In this document: in pieces, positions 46,723 through 57,292 of the stretch
How the letters are laid out: the number at the start of each line of letters is the position of its first letter
Position numbering within the stretch: position 1 is the first letter of the stretch
Assembly (NCBI GenBank): GCA_002110485.1
Contig: MOWL01000025.1
Location: 620,001 to 684,000 of the forward strand
Direction: 5' to 3'
Source: Emergomyces orientalis
Taxonomy: Eukaryota > Ascomycota > Eurotiomycetes > Onygenales > Ajellomycetaceae
DNA: 64,000 nucleotides
The notes under the pieces: model-generated
The model's input: the letters and a program-made list of their open reading frames with translations, nothing else
What the model was told of the DNA's origin: nothing
Database searches by the model: none
Made by a program: the position numbers and the translations under genes

Positions 46723-48052
46723 GGAGTTTTGAAGGGAGAGGTATTTTTAATTTTTGCTGGAATGACTTTTTTTCTTTCTACTTCTTCTCCTTCTTTGCCT
46801 CCCTATTGTATGGGTATGGTTGTATAGATAAATTTAAAAAAAATTAAATAAAAAAAGGAAGTAAGGAGGTCTGAAAATCAAACTGGCGGGTGGGCTTTTT
46901 CATCCGCTTGATCGTCAATTCCTGGGTCTTCAGACACGATTATATAGTGTGACAGCAGGGCTAACCAGCATATTCAACGATAGCCATCGTGTCCAGATGA
47001 ACGAGTCCCCCAATTTCTCCTTTCCAATAAACTCTTCCACTCATTTCTTTGGGATTGTTCGGTTTCTCCCTTGTAGCTGTTGTAGCTATTTAGAGCAAGA
47101 AATGCAAGAATCAAAGCAGCGGGTGCGATATTTTGACGGATGATTCGTCAAAAACAGGCCCGCGATTTGTACAGGTTTAATATTTGCAGCATGTCACTGG
47201 AACACGGCGCCATCCACGCAGAAAGTTTGCATTTTCCCTTTCTGAAATATATATATTTTTTCTGAAAGGATGCAGATTTGCTAGGCCTCCAAGAGGCATA
47301 TGTGTACACAGACAAATGCGCCATGTTTGCCCTGTTGTTTCAACAAATACAAGCCGAAAGGCATCAGTAGAGTATTACATTGGACAGTACATACATGTAA
47401 TCTGGCAGTAAAACAAGTGCACTCAAATCCAAACAATCATAGAGAGTGATGAAGGGTGCACATCAAGATAGCATATGCAGCCTCTGAAACACAAACAAAT
47501 CAATGAACAAGCATTCCAACATAAAAGTCCTTCAATTTCTTTGGTATTTTTAGCTGGTATGTAAACAAATTTTGATGAGAATCCATATTTTCAGAACAAG
47601 CGAAAAGTTTGTTCTGACCTCCCATCTGTTTTTTTATATTTATTTTATAGAATGATGCCCAGCTGGATCCTGTAGGATTGAAATAGAAGACTGAAGTAAA
47701 TATTTGGGTGCCCGTCTGTCTGCCTGAGCCCGTTCATGTATGCCTACCAGGTACCTCTAATAGTCAAGGGAAGTTAAGGATTTTGCAAGAATACCCCATT
47801 GGCACTAGACCGGGAGTAGCGCGAGAGGCAGGCTGCTTTAATCATCCATGCTGGGTGAGGCACAGGCCAGGCAGGGGTGAGGGACAGGTGAGCGGGTGAG
47901 GCACTGCCACCTAAGTGGGCCTGCCTAGTGGACATTATCGGTTGGAATTGCCATACTTACGCAGGTATAACCCGGAATTTTCCCTAGCATACCACTAATA
48001 TTTAGGGGCACACTAACGTTAAAAACGCGCTTTCCAGTACAGTGCAGAAAGT
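46723..48052. other. Intergenic spacer at the edge of the transposon island
   Basis: MOG1 3' region, then AT-rich DNA without recognisable genes. Repeated AGGTAC/GTACAT-type short words occur. Nothing conserved recognised. Confidence 0.45.
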
Positions 48053-48540
48053 TCAGGCCAAATTTGTACCAGATATTCTGATGATTATAGAAATATTGAT
48101 ATTAAAATTGAGTATATCAAGTGGGAGCTGTGCTACAGCTCGCTCTTGAGGTGTCATCTTCTTTTTGCCTTTGGAGGCAACCTGTTGGCTTCCATTAGGC
48201 TCTTCCTCCTCACTTGGATCGGAGACTGTCGGAGCTGGCGGTTTCGAAACAGTCTTCAGATTCGCATCAGGCTTGAGCGTAGCACGCGGGGTCGCAATTA
48301 CCCTTTCAGATTTTGCTAGTTTTGACTTGAGCGCATCATTTTCGTCTGGAGGTGGGGATTTCTTGGATCTTTTGTGGGTGGGAAGAGTGTCTCCAGGTGT
48401 TAGTATGGCAGGTGTAGCAGGTTGAGGTGAAATTCCTTGCAACTGCGCGCTTCGTCGTGGTGAAGGAATTGAAGCATCAGCATTTTGTGCCCGCTCAATA
48501 TCAAGGGTTTTTGGGGGTGAGGCATGTTGGCTATAGAGTA
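48053..48540 (-). pseudogene. Orphan coding-like fragment, possibly transposon-derived
   Basis: An open minus-strand frame runs from about 48540 to 48053 with coding-like composition: Pro/Ser/Lys-rich, motifs PRRSAQLQGISPQPATPAILTP-like and DENDALKSKLAKSERV, then an acidic EEEEP stretch and KGKKKMTPQERAV. There is no good ATG at the front and a CTATAG acceptor-like site near 48530. A TATA-like AAAAG context lies at 48671-48680. I do not recognise the family; it may be the 5' end of a retroelement gag or an eroded host gene. Confidence 0.3.
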
Positions 48541-49720
48541 TGAGGTGGAATATCAGTTGTCCTTGAAAAGGTTCAGAGCAAACTGAGCTAAGCAGATAGT
48601 AAAAACACGGCGTGGATACAAAGAAAGAGGGTTTGTTTGTTATTGATCATATCATATGGAAAGAAGAGTCCTTTTATAATTCTCAGATTGATTAATTCCA
48701 AGCTGAAATGCAAGAACTCCATTTTGACAGATCTGAAAATATGTCAATTTGATGTTGGAAGTGTCACGACCTTGAGACTAATGTTGACTCACCCCTGAGA
48801 AGGTCCCAAAACGGTGGTTTCAATCCATCTTGTATTTCCCCGCTCCGCCAGCTACGCCACGACGGTGATCTTGGTGATGATCTCTGTGTTATCATACACA
48901 TATGAAAGCGCTGCATATACAACCGATTGAGCATTCTATTGATATGCGGTTATGGATAGAATTCAGCTACGCCGCTGGTGTCAGTATGACGCCTTAGTGG
49001 AGGCCTCGAGAGGGAGCTGAGAGGAAGGCGTTGATTGGTTAGCTAGAATCTATAGTATGCTTACTTATAGAGGATGCTGGCCACCCGTTCTGGGGGCCAG
49101 CAATTCGTTCCAAAATACATTGAGTTTCTGGAATACACATACTACTCCCTACGTGATATCCCATAGACTCATTCCTCTATTCCTTTGTAATTCTCAGGCA
49201 GTTGCCCGCTTGCTTTAAGAACTAGTCAAGCCTACCCATACGGCTTCCCACCTCACTCACGTGACGCCACCGAGTCGTTATCGATACGGACCGACGTTAC
49301 TGGAAGAAACCAAGAGGTTTGAAAGCAAAGGTGGTATTTCAGCATAAGCCGGATCTCCATGTTTCCGGTGCGAAGACTTGACATGCCCGCGCTTATTGGG
49401 GCGTTAAGCACGCTAGGCGCCATAGGCGCCCCTGAAAACCCCGTTGCGGGCCAAACGGGCTCAGTTAGTTAAACCCGCCAATTGTTGCGTGTAGGGATCC
49501 TTCGGCCCGGGGACGGGTTAACATTTCTCCAGGCCTGAAAACCCGCTGTTGTGGACCTCATATTTGGCTTTATTGACCCGACCCGCGAAAAGAACAACAC
49601 TACTGTGCTACAACTTCTGTTCACGTCATTTTACACTTAGCTTTTTTTTATCACTCTGTGCTTATTACCTGTATTTTCATTTCTAAAAACCTCACAAGCA
49701 TCAATGGGCGCTTTATACAA
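48541..49720. other. Non-coding stretch with GC-rich ACCCGC patch
   Basis: No gene recognised. 49375-49620 is notably GC-rich and carries repeated ACCCGC/CGGGTTAA words in both orientations, unlike its AT-rich surroundings; possibly the remnant of a non-autonomous DNA element. No terminal inverted repeat could be fixed. Confidence 0.35.
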
Positions 49721-49904
49721 TGCGCCTCGGGAACAATTGGTTGGGACGGGTGTACTAATATCCGGCCGAAAAAGAGTCATGTGATTAGGCAGAAGAAGAT
49801 GAAGGAATAGATGCATACCTTCCTATCTCCACTAGCTAGTGAACACGCTGGCAACTATATAATGGGGGGCACGTGACTACGGGTAGCCCTAGTATAATCC
49901 AACA
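49721..49904 (-). repeat. Solo-like LTR related to the older copia element
   Basis: On the minus strand it begins TGTTGGATTATACTAGGGC and ends in CA. It shares its first about 40 bp (ACTAGGGCTACCCG...GTCACGTGCCCC), TAGCTAG and the terminal TTGGTTG region with the LTR at 49913-50106, clearly diverged. No matching 5-bp target duplication at its edges. Confidence 0.55.
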
Positions 49905-49912
49905 GAAGATAC

Positions 49913-50106
49913 TGATGGAGGTGGAAGGTTGGTTGATTGTACTATCTAGCGGGCGCAGCTCTCTCATATAGGAGTGCGGGTCACGTGGTTTACTAAGGGC
50001 ATCCTCATAGAGTGCATCAAGCCTATCATATTGAACTACCTAACTAGCTAAAATATATATGTGTGTGTGGGGCATGTGACCCGGGTAGCCCTAGTATCAC
50101 CTAACA
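49913..50106 (-). repeat. 3' LTR of the older copia element
   Basis: Minus strand TGTTAGGTGATACTAGGGC...CCTCCATCA, that is TG...CA, 194 bp. It lies directly after a purine tract (GCATGGGGGGG, plus 50107-50117) that follows the copia RNase H coding remnant, the position expected for PPT then 3' LTR. Confidence 0.65.
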
Positions 50107-50240
50107 CCCCCCCATGCTAGGGCGCCCCAGGAGCACGCACACAGGCCACGCCATAGGCATCAAAAATCAAAATAGCAGCTAAGTACAAAACTTTTAGGCA
50201 TCAAATCACGAAATCAAGCACTAACTTTTAGTTAAAGTCA

Positions 50241-50663
50241 TTAAGCAGATCCCCCCGAACCAATCAAACCAAGATTAGCCACAAAAGCATTGAATGCGGG
50301 CCTAGACAGTGACTTTGTAAAACCATCCGCCTTATTCTCCGTTGAGCTGACGTGCTGAAGAAGAAGCTTCTTTTTAGTCACTAGATCATGTAATATATGG
50401 TAGCAGACTTCAATATGTCTTGAGCACTTAGTTAAAGACTCACTGTTAGCTAGATCAATGGCACCTTTATTATCAATATGCAGATTATTGAAAAGAACAT
50501 AGTCATCCGCATTCTCAAGCAGTCCCGCATCATGCAGCATATCTTTAAGCCAAATCAGCTCGCACGCAGCTTCACTAGCAGCAATATACTCAGCTTCAGT
50601 TGTGGACTTCGCCGTAGAGATCTGCCGCTGTGAACACCATGATACAGAAACTTCATTGATCAT
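50241..50663 (-). pseudogene. Copia RNase H domain remnant (older element)
   Basis: Open frame with the copia RNase H signature: SVSWCSQRQISTAKSTTEAEYI..., IDNKGAIDLANS, HIEVCYHIL and ENKADGFTKSLSRPAF. The first RNase H aspartate motif lies just upstream as YTDSD followed by an in-frame TGA where copia elements carry Trp. Confidence 0.85.
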
Positions 50664-51026
50664 TATAATATAGCCTGTAGTTGATTTATATTGAGGGTTT
50701 GCACCTGCTCAATCTGAATCTGTGTAGGCCATGGGAGCCAGCCCTTCATCCCCTATATTCCTCTTATAGAGAATGCCTGTAGTCCTAGTCTTCTTCATAT
50801 AGTGAAGAACATGCTTCAAAGCAGCCCAGCACTTCTTATTTGAGTGAGAATTGAATTATGATAAATAATTTATCATGAATATTATATTCAGTCTGGTGCT
50901 TGTAATCAGATATTGAAGAGACTCAAGCTCTTGATAATATTATATAGCTGTAAAATCATCATCAAGGCTCTTATTCTCATCTGGTGAGAACTGGAGCTTT
51001 GTGCCAGCATTCATGGAAATTGATGT

Positions 51027-51031
51027 CAGAT
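51027..51031. repeat. Target site duplication CAGAT, left copy
   Basis: Identical to 56519-56523 and immediately outside the LTRs of the younger copia element. Confidence 0.9.
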
Positions 51032-51242
51032 TATTGGATTTAGTATATCCATTATATTGCCAATAATCATTTCTTCTTCAATTCCCGTAATAATATATCT
51101 AGCTAGCTATGGTTTTTTATAGAAAAAGGGCTCGTTCGTAATGTGCGAGCTAATAAGCGAATGGGCGTGGTTCGCCGATTTATGGGCCAGTAATATCATG
51201 CCATGGAACATTCATATTAGTGATGTTCGGCGAATCCCAACA
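51032..51242 (-). repeat. 3' LTR of younger copia
   Basis: 211 bp, sense end TGTTGGGATTCG and other end CCAATA; contains a TATAAAAAA box in sense orientation. Six mismatches to the partner LTR at 51037, 51050, 51051, 51167, 51176 and 51212. Confidence 0.95.
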
Positions 51243-51252
51243 TACCCCCTTC
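51243..51252 (-). other. Polypurine tract of younger copia
   Basis: Minus strand TGAAGGGGGTA abuts the 3' LTR, the expected site of plus-strand priming. Confidence 0.75.
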
Positions 51253-51390
51253 AGCGAAGAAAACGAATAAAAAGAGTGTAATGAAGCTGCAAAAACAGCA
51301 TAAAACTAGGCAATATAAAACCTATAAGAAGGTTAAGAAAATAGATGTCAATCTGTGTGTAAAAAATGAAATATAATATAAGAGAATGGC

Positions 51391-54300
51391 TTATTTGGAT
51401 TGATTAGTCATGAGATCTGTAATATTTTTCAAATCAATCAATTCAATGAAATCTTCATGTTTTTGGGGTGGAAGGGCCTTGGTGAATCCGTCGGCGGGCA
51501 TGGCGGTCGTGGGGACCCATTCAATCATTATATCCCCTTTTTGAACCCGTTCTCAGAGCCAATTGCCATATATATCCACATGGCAGAGCTTTGATGTAAT
51601 GGATGGATCTTCTCATGTAAGAATGCTGACGGTTTGGCGATTATCACATTGAATGCGAATCTTATGGCCTGGGTCGAAATTAATGTGCTTGAAGAACTGT
51701 TCCCACCAGATTGACTTCTTTTCAGCATGAGATATAGTGATAAGTTCAGCTTCAGTGATAGAGATTGTTATTACAGTCTGTCTCATGGACTTCCAATCCA
51801 CGGCTCCTTCATACAATTTGAATAAATATCCCTGTGTAGAACGTTGATTGGCATTATCTGCAAAAGATGCATTGCTGGCGATCTCCGCCACGTCCGGCTT
51901 CATATTCATCTGCATGGCATTATCAATGGATCCTCCATAGAGAATGGCGAGGTTCTTGGTGTCTCTCAAATATGAGATTACCCGATCGATTTCGGCAGAA
52001 TGGCGTTCGGACGGATTGGTCATGAATGTGGCGAGTTTACCTACTGCATACATGATATCGGGGCGGGTCATGACTGCGGCATATATGCATGAACCAATGC
52101 GGCATTGATAGTAATGGATCTCCTTCGGGGTAGCGATATCCTTATACGGTTCCAATGGTGTTCCAGATAGGGGTGTATATGCCTTACAGGCATGTGTGTG
52201 GTTATATGTGTGTACGATCTTATCAATATAGGCATCTTGGCATAACCAAAGCTTCCGATTCGGCCGATCTCTAATGATTCACATGTTGAGAAACCATTTG
52301 AGATCTTCTATATGACAAATCTCATACACTCTTTTGAGATCTGCAATCAGTGTATCTCATTCCATATGATTGTCTGGTCTTGAAAGGATGACTATATCAT
52401 CAACATAAAAGAATATAATCAATTGATCATTGGAGAATAGGCAGCGATCTTCAGGCATTGCAGTATATCTGAATCCGCGGAGGGTAGTGGAGAGCTCATT
52501 TAGCCATAGTAATGGGGACCTGCGTAGCCTGTAAAGGGCCTGTAAAAGCTTCAAGGTATGAATCTTCTGTTTGAGGTTTCATACCCCCTTCAGTTTCCAC
52601 CATTCATCTGGTAGTTTCATGTATACTAGCTCATCAATCTCACTGTTTATGAATGCATTGATTCCATCTAATTGTTCAGCATCTAGGTCAAATGCTGCAG
52701 TGAGGGCTAACAGTATATGAAGATCTCGGGCGGCCAGTGTATGAGCTTTAGTATTGAGATCTGTGGGTGGTTGGAGATCTCCACATACACATATGCAAGC
52801 TTTAAACTTCACAAGATATCCATTGTCATCAAATTTGTATGTGAACACTCATCTCAATGGAATCACAAAGACTTCTTTCTTGGGTCTGCTAGTTATTTCA
52901 TATGTATTCAGCAGGGTTATTGTTTCCCATTCCTGTTTTGCAGTGATTGTAAAGTCTTCATTATATGAATGTTTTTCAAGCTCTCGCCAGTTATTTGGCG
53001 GATTTGACAGCTTAGATCGATGGATTTTTGTGGTGATTTTATTTTTATTATTAGCGGAATCAATGGCAGTGGCAGTGGCGAATGCAGCATTGATCATATT
53101 GTACAGGTGATCTTTGGCTTGTATGACTGCATTATTGTGTGCATTTCAGCGATTTCTGATTCTTCGGCCTCCTGCTATGATATTTGATTCGCTAAACTCA
53201 GAGCTTATATCGGCTGCTCTGGGTGCCGTGTTTCGGATAGGGGTAGTGCTATCCGTGTGATTATCCGTAGATGTATGCATAATGGCATGAGATTGCGGCG
53301 TACTAGCATCTGGTTCAGGTGTGGCCATAGGTGTAGAGAGCAGTTGATTATTCAAATCTGCAAAGATCTGTGTGTTTAATAGATCTTCATCTCTTTCCTC
53401 CCCCCGTTTTTCAAGCCACTGAGCAATTTCATCAGGTTGGAACACATTTATATCCGCAATGTCAACATGCTTCTCATTCATTTGATTCATTTGATCCAGT
53501 GCCTCTGCAACTGAGATATCTGGTTCTGTGATGGATGGTATATTCATGAACTCAATTTCTTGAGTTATTCAGTCTCATAGCTGCTTCTCAATGTGTGGCT
53601 CTTCTGGATTGAATTTCCTGTTCTCATCAAATATGACATCTCTTGTACGGATCACCCGTTCTAGATGGGGAATCCATATCCTATATATGTTTGTTGAATC
53701 ATATCCGACAAGGTATCCGATATGCGCGCGGGGATCAAGCTTTTGCGATCGTACCTGCTTTTCATTCGGAATCTTAGCATATGCGCGGCATCCGTAAATC
53801 CGAAGATGTGCACAGGAATGCGGTGTGAGCTTCAAATATTCCTCTAAGGCTCATAGAGGTGATCTCCATTCAAGGAGACGGGTCGGCGTACGATTCGTCA
53901 AGTATACAGCTGCCATGGCTATTTCTGGAAAGAGGGATTGGGGCAGCATGGATTCAATCCGTAGAGTCCTGGCTTTTGTAATTAATATGGCACCTGCACG
54001 CTCTGCGGCACCATTCTGCTCATGAAGATATTCAGAAGAGTATTCCAACTCTAAACCTTCTTCATCAGCTCAGTTTTTGAACTCATCTGCTTCTTTAACT
54101 GCTCTTTCATTGTCAATGCGAATGATCTTGGTCTGGCAGTTGAACTGGCATTTTATCCACACTATAGCTTTAATGAAAGCTTTTCAGATTGCGGTCTTTC
54201 AGACAGCGGTAATGGCGATATGGAAGCGAAGATAGTCACATACAAAATGGATGAGCCATCGTTCTCCATTATAACATTGAGATGGGCCCTGGATAATATC

Positions 54301-56145
54301 CGCATGCAGGCGCTCGAATGGTATTTGGGATCGTACGTGGGCACGGCGAGATATTTGATTTTTGGCGGCTCCTAGCTGGCATGGTTCGCATAATGGTTTT
54401 GTCGCCGATTCCTTCGGAACATCCATGGTTTCTAGGTCGGTGATTTGAACGCCAGTTGCATCAATCGCGAGCTTTTTAATGGCGAGCTTTGAAGGATGAC
54501 CTAGGCGTCTGTGCCATACATCATTGTCAGCTACGGATATTTTTGGCGCGTACGAAGGGCGGATTCTTGAAGATTTGGTGGATTCATTGTTAATGGCCAT
54601 GGGTGCAACAGCCGCATTACTGGCCGCATTGGGGCTTCCATTGATGGTGGCTGCAAAAACACCCTTTTCACCACTTCTATATTCGGCGATCAAAAGACCC
54701 TCAAACACCTCCAAACGTGCGAACACGCGATCATTCTTTAATTTATGCAGTCTAAATGTCTTTCCATTGAAATATATGCCCTCTATATGATAGCAGGGCT
54801 TCCACGCGATGATATTGGTGTGAGCATTTGAAATGTATGCAGCTTTTTTCAGAGTAACTTTGAATTCCTTTCCGGCCTCATTGACCATATATGTGTATAC
54901 TGACCCATATCCTTCTACTCGAGTAGTTGAGTCTCCAGTATACACCTCCGTGTACGCCGGTTCAAAGGTTAGGAATCATGATTGATTATTGCATATATGT
55001 TGTTCGGCTCCAGTATCAAAAATCCATGAGTCTCGAAGGTATTCATGTGAGTTATTGGCCGACATTGCCATCTTTTTCATTGAATGTTCCATGGAACAAA
55101 GATTAAGATATGGGGATGAAGATTTGACTTCATTTGATGCATGTTCTTTCTTCAATACCATGCCTTCAAATGCATCCTCATCAGCCATATCCTTGTTTAC
55201 AGATGAAGCTTTTGAAATGGCTGCATTCACTCTCTGCTTCAGATCTTCATTCTTCAAGACTTTATCCATCTTTAATCTTCGATCTGCATTTTCCTTCCAT
55301 CCTGTGGGTCATTTTGATGGATTGAGATAATAGCATCTAGACCAGCTATGTTGATTTCCACACAGGCATTCTCCTGCGGGCCGGCGTCCTGGCGAACGTG
55401 CTGCGGATCTTCCATTGAGTGTGGCGAAATTGGTGGTGAGGTAATCATTTTTGAGGACTCTCATTTCTTTATAGTGTTCTTTGAAGTCATTGATCATGCT
55501 AACTAAATCAATGAAGTCTCCATCTTGATGTACAGTTTTAGCACAAGCCTCCGCATATCCTGAATTGATTGATAAATTTGCATTGATAAAATCAATCTTC
55601 ATGTTGAATTGACCGGCGATGTTCGCATCTATCATGTCTGCCTGTATTTGCGATCACTGGTCCAGCCACTTCTCGATTCCTCGATTTTTCGGCGGCTTGC
55701 ATAGAGCCAGATATTTCGTACGAACATCATATTGGCGGGTTGATACAGTGGGGGACAGGCATGCTTCGAGAGCTTTGAGGATGTCTTTCACATCCATATC
55801 AGAGCCAGTTGGGCATTGCCACATCTCATCTGATGATACAGTTCTCCATATCAAGCCACTGATCTTCTCCATTCCTTTTCTCAATTTTTCGTACTCTGCT
55901 AATTTTATCTTTCATATAGTCATGTTCATCTCCCATTCAGCCTTGTCCTCCAGCGTACGACCTTCCGGTTCTGGCATCATCGGCTCCATAAGATCGTCAA
56001 TACGATCCGGTTTTTTAACATCTACAAAATCTTGGACTTTGGAGAATTTAGTCATCTGCATGATATATGCATACCACAGCTTCCAGTCTTTTGATGAGGA
56101 CAGCTGTATGGCTTTTGGGTTGATAATATCGTTCAAATCTGCCAT
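51391..56145 (-). pseudogene. gag-pol polyprotein frame of younger copia, interrupted only by TGA
   Basis: One continuous frame of 1,585 codons from ATG 56145 (MADLNDIINPK) to TAA 51391. Domains in order: gag with KWLDQ and knuckle CLCGNQHSWSRC (about 55365), protease SWIFDTGAEQHIC (DTG), GAG-pre-integrase DNDVWHRRLGHPSK, integrase (FERLHADIIQGP), RT (VFTYKFDDNGYL, DGINAFINSEI, FYVDDIVIL) and RNase H (ADGFTKALP). Seventeen in-frame TGA codons interrupt it (plus-strand starts 55912, 55654, 55309, 54976, 54199, 54184, 54070, 53851, 53575, 53569, 53146, 52849, 52579, 52357, 52279, 51613, 51553); no TAA, TAG or frameshift was found before the end. Catalytic DTG and YVDD are intact, while CGN-type substitutions such as R-to-C in ICVCGDLQ are visible. 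Confidence 0.9.
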
Positions 56146-56296
56146 GACAGCTAGTCGGACGATGTAGGTATACGTATACGGGTAGGTATACGGGTAGTTA
56201 TACGTAAATGGGTAGATTTACAGGTGGTTTATACGTAAACGGGTAGGTTTACGGGTAAGAATTGAATATATCATGGGCGTTGTTCAGAACGTCTCC

Positions 56297-56307
56297 GGGC
56301 TCATAAC
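56297..56307 (-). other. Primer binding site: initiator tRNA-Met anticodon half
   Basis: The plus strand reads GGGCTCATAAC, which matches the anticodon stem-loop of eukaryotic initiator tRNA-Met; the element strand is its complement. It abuts the 5' LTR. Copia of Drosophila primes from a half-tRNA-iMet in the same way. Confidence 0.8.
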
Positions 56308-56518
56308 TATTGAATTTAGTATATCTGTTATATTGCCAATAATCATTTCTTCTTCAATTCCCGTAATAATATATCTAGCTAGCTATGGTTTTTTATAGAA
56401 AAAGGGCTCGTTCGTAATGTGCGAGCTAATAAGCGAATGGGCATGGTTCGCTGATTTATGGGCCAGTAATATCATGCCATGGAACATCCATATTAGTGAT
56501 GTTCGGCGAATCCCAACA
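56308..56518 (-). repeat. 5' LTR of younger copia
   Basis: 211 bp partner of 51032-51242, directly followed in sense direction by the tRNA-complementary primer site. Confidence 0.95.
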
Positions 56519-56523
56519 CAGAT
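56519..56523. repeat. Target site duplication CAGAT, right copy
   Basis: Identical to 51027-51031; lies within the RT coding remnant of the older copia element. Confidence 0.9.
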
Positions 56524-57112
56524 TGATTGCAGTTATGTCAAAATCATCAAGAATCTCATCAATATAGTGTGTTTGCATGACCAGTAAATCATCATTACAG
56601 CCTGCAATTTCCATATCTAAGTATGACTTATCATTATTAATTTTTTTGATGTCAAAACACTTCACAATTTCATTGAGAACTCAGTCAATATCATGCTCAT
56701 TGAGCTCTGTAACACAGCAGTCATCAATGTGCAGTGTCAAATACACCTTATGAATGAAGTGATATAGAAATCCACCATCATACAGTGATATGTGAAAATC
56801 AATTGAAGTGAGATGCTCAGTGACAAGAAAATATCATATTCTCACAGCTTGCTTCAGCTTATACAGGCTCTGGTGAACCAGGCCAACTAGATTGCCTCTG
56901 CCATGTTTTATGCCTGTCAGAAGCTGCATATAGATCATCTCTTCCTGTGGCAGCACATCATTAAGAAATGCAGACACATAATCAATTGTCTTTGATTTCC
57001 ATCTTCTAGCTGTAGAGATCATGAATAGGCTTCTGATTATAGAATCAGAGACAACAGCAGTATAAGACTTTGTATAATGAACTTCTTGCTGCTGAAGAAA
57101 TTCATGAATCAC
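56524..57112 (-). pseudogene. Copia reverse transcriptase remnant (older element)
   Basis: Frame with copia RT motifs: RRWKSKTIDYVSAFLNDVLP, EEMIYMQLLTGIKHG and LVGLVHQSLYKLKQA, then further on LDMEIAGCNDDLLVMQTHYI. The catalytic YVDD box falls in the corrupted stretch around 56700. The insertion of the younger copia cuts it at 56518/56519. Confidence 0.8.
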
Positions 57113-57292
57113 TTATTATATCTAAAAGTGAATGATTTCTCTCTTATTATTTAATTTGCAGTCATATACTCATTTATCTGTAAGAATATCCATATTCAGA
57201 GACTGCTCAGTAATAACATATATTTTCTTTTGATTGAACATATTGACCTTCTTTCTCATTGCTTCAAGTCAATGATGCCAATCAGGGCTCTG

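Larger units (their letters stand above)
51032..56518 (-). mobile_element. Complete younger Ty1/copia retrotransposon with LTRs and TSD
   Basis: Two 211-bp LTRs (51032-51242 and 56308-56518) differ at 6 positions, all transitions. Element ends are TGTTGG...CCAATA in sense orientation. The 5-bp target duplication CAGAT occupies 51027-51031 and 56519-56523. A primer-binding site complementary to the anticodon half of initiator tRNA-Met lies at 56297-56307, and a purine tract precedes the 3' LTR (51243-51252). Domain order gag, CCHC-like knuckle, protease, integrase, RT, RNase H is that of copia. Total 5,487 bp. Confidence 0.95.

Noticed and set aside
48766..48860. Possible tRNA-like T-arm (GGTGGTTTCAATCC)
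   Set aside because: No matching acceptor stem, D-arm or anticodon arm could be folded around it.
51035..51242. LTR starting at TGGATT (208 bp)
   Set aside because: That boundary leaves no target duplication; starting three bases earlier gives 211 bp, a near-perfect TGTTGG/CCAATA end pair and the CAGAT duplication.
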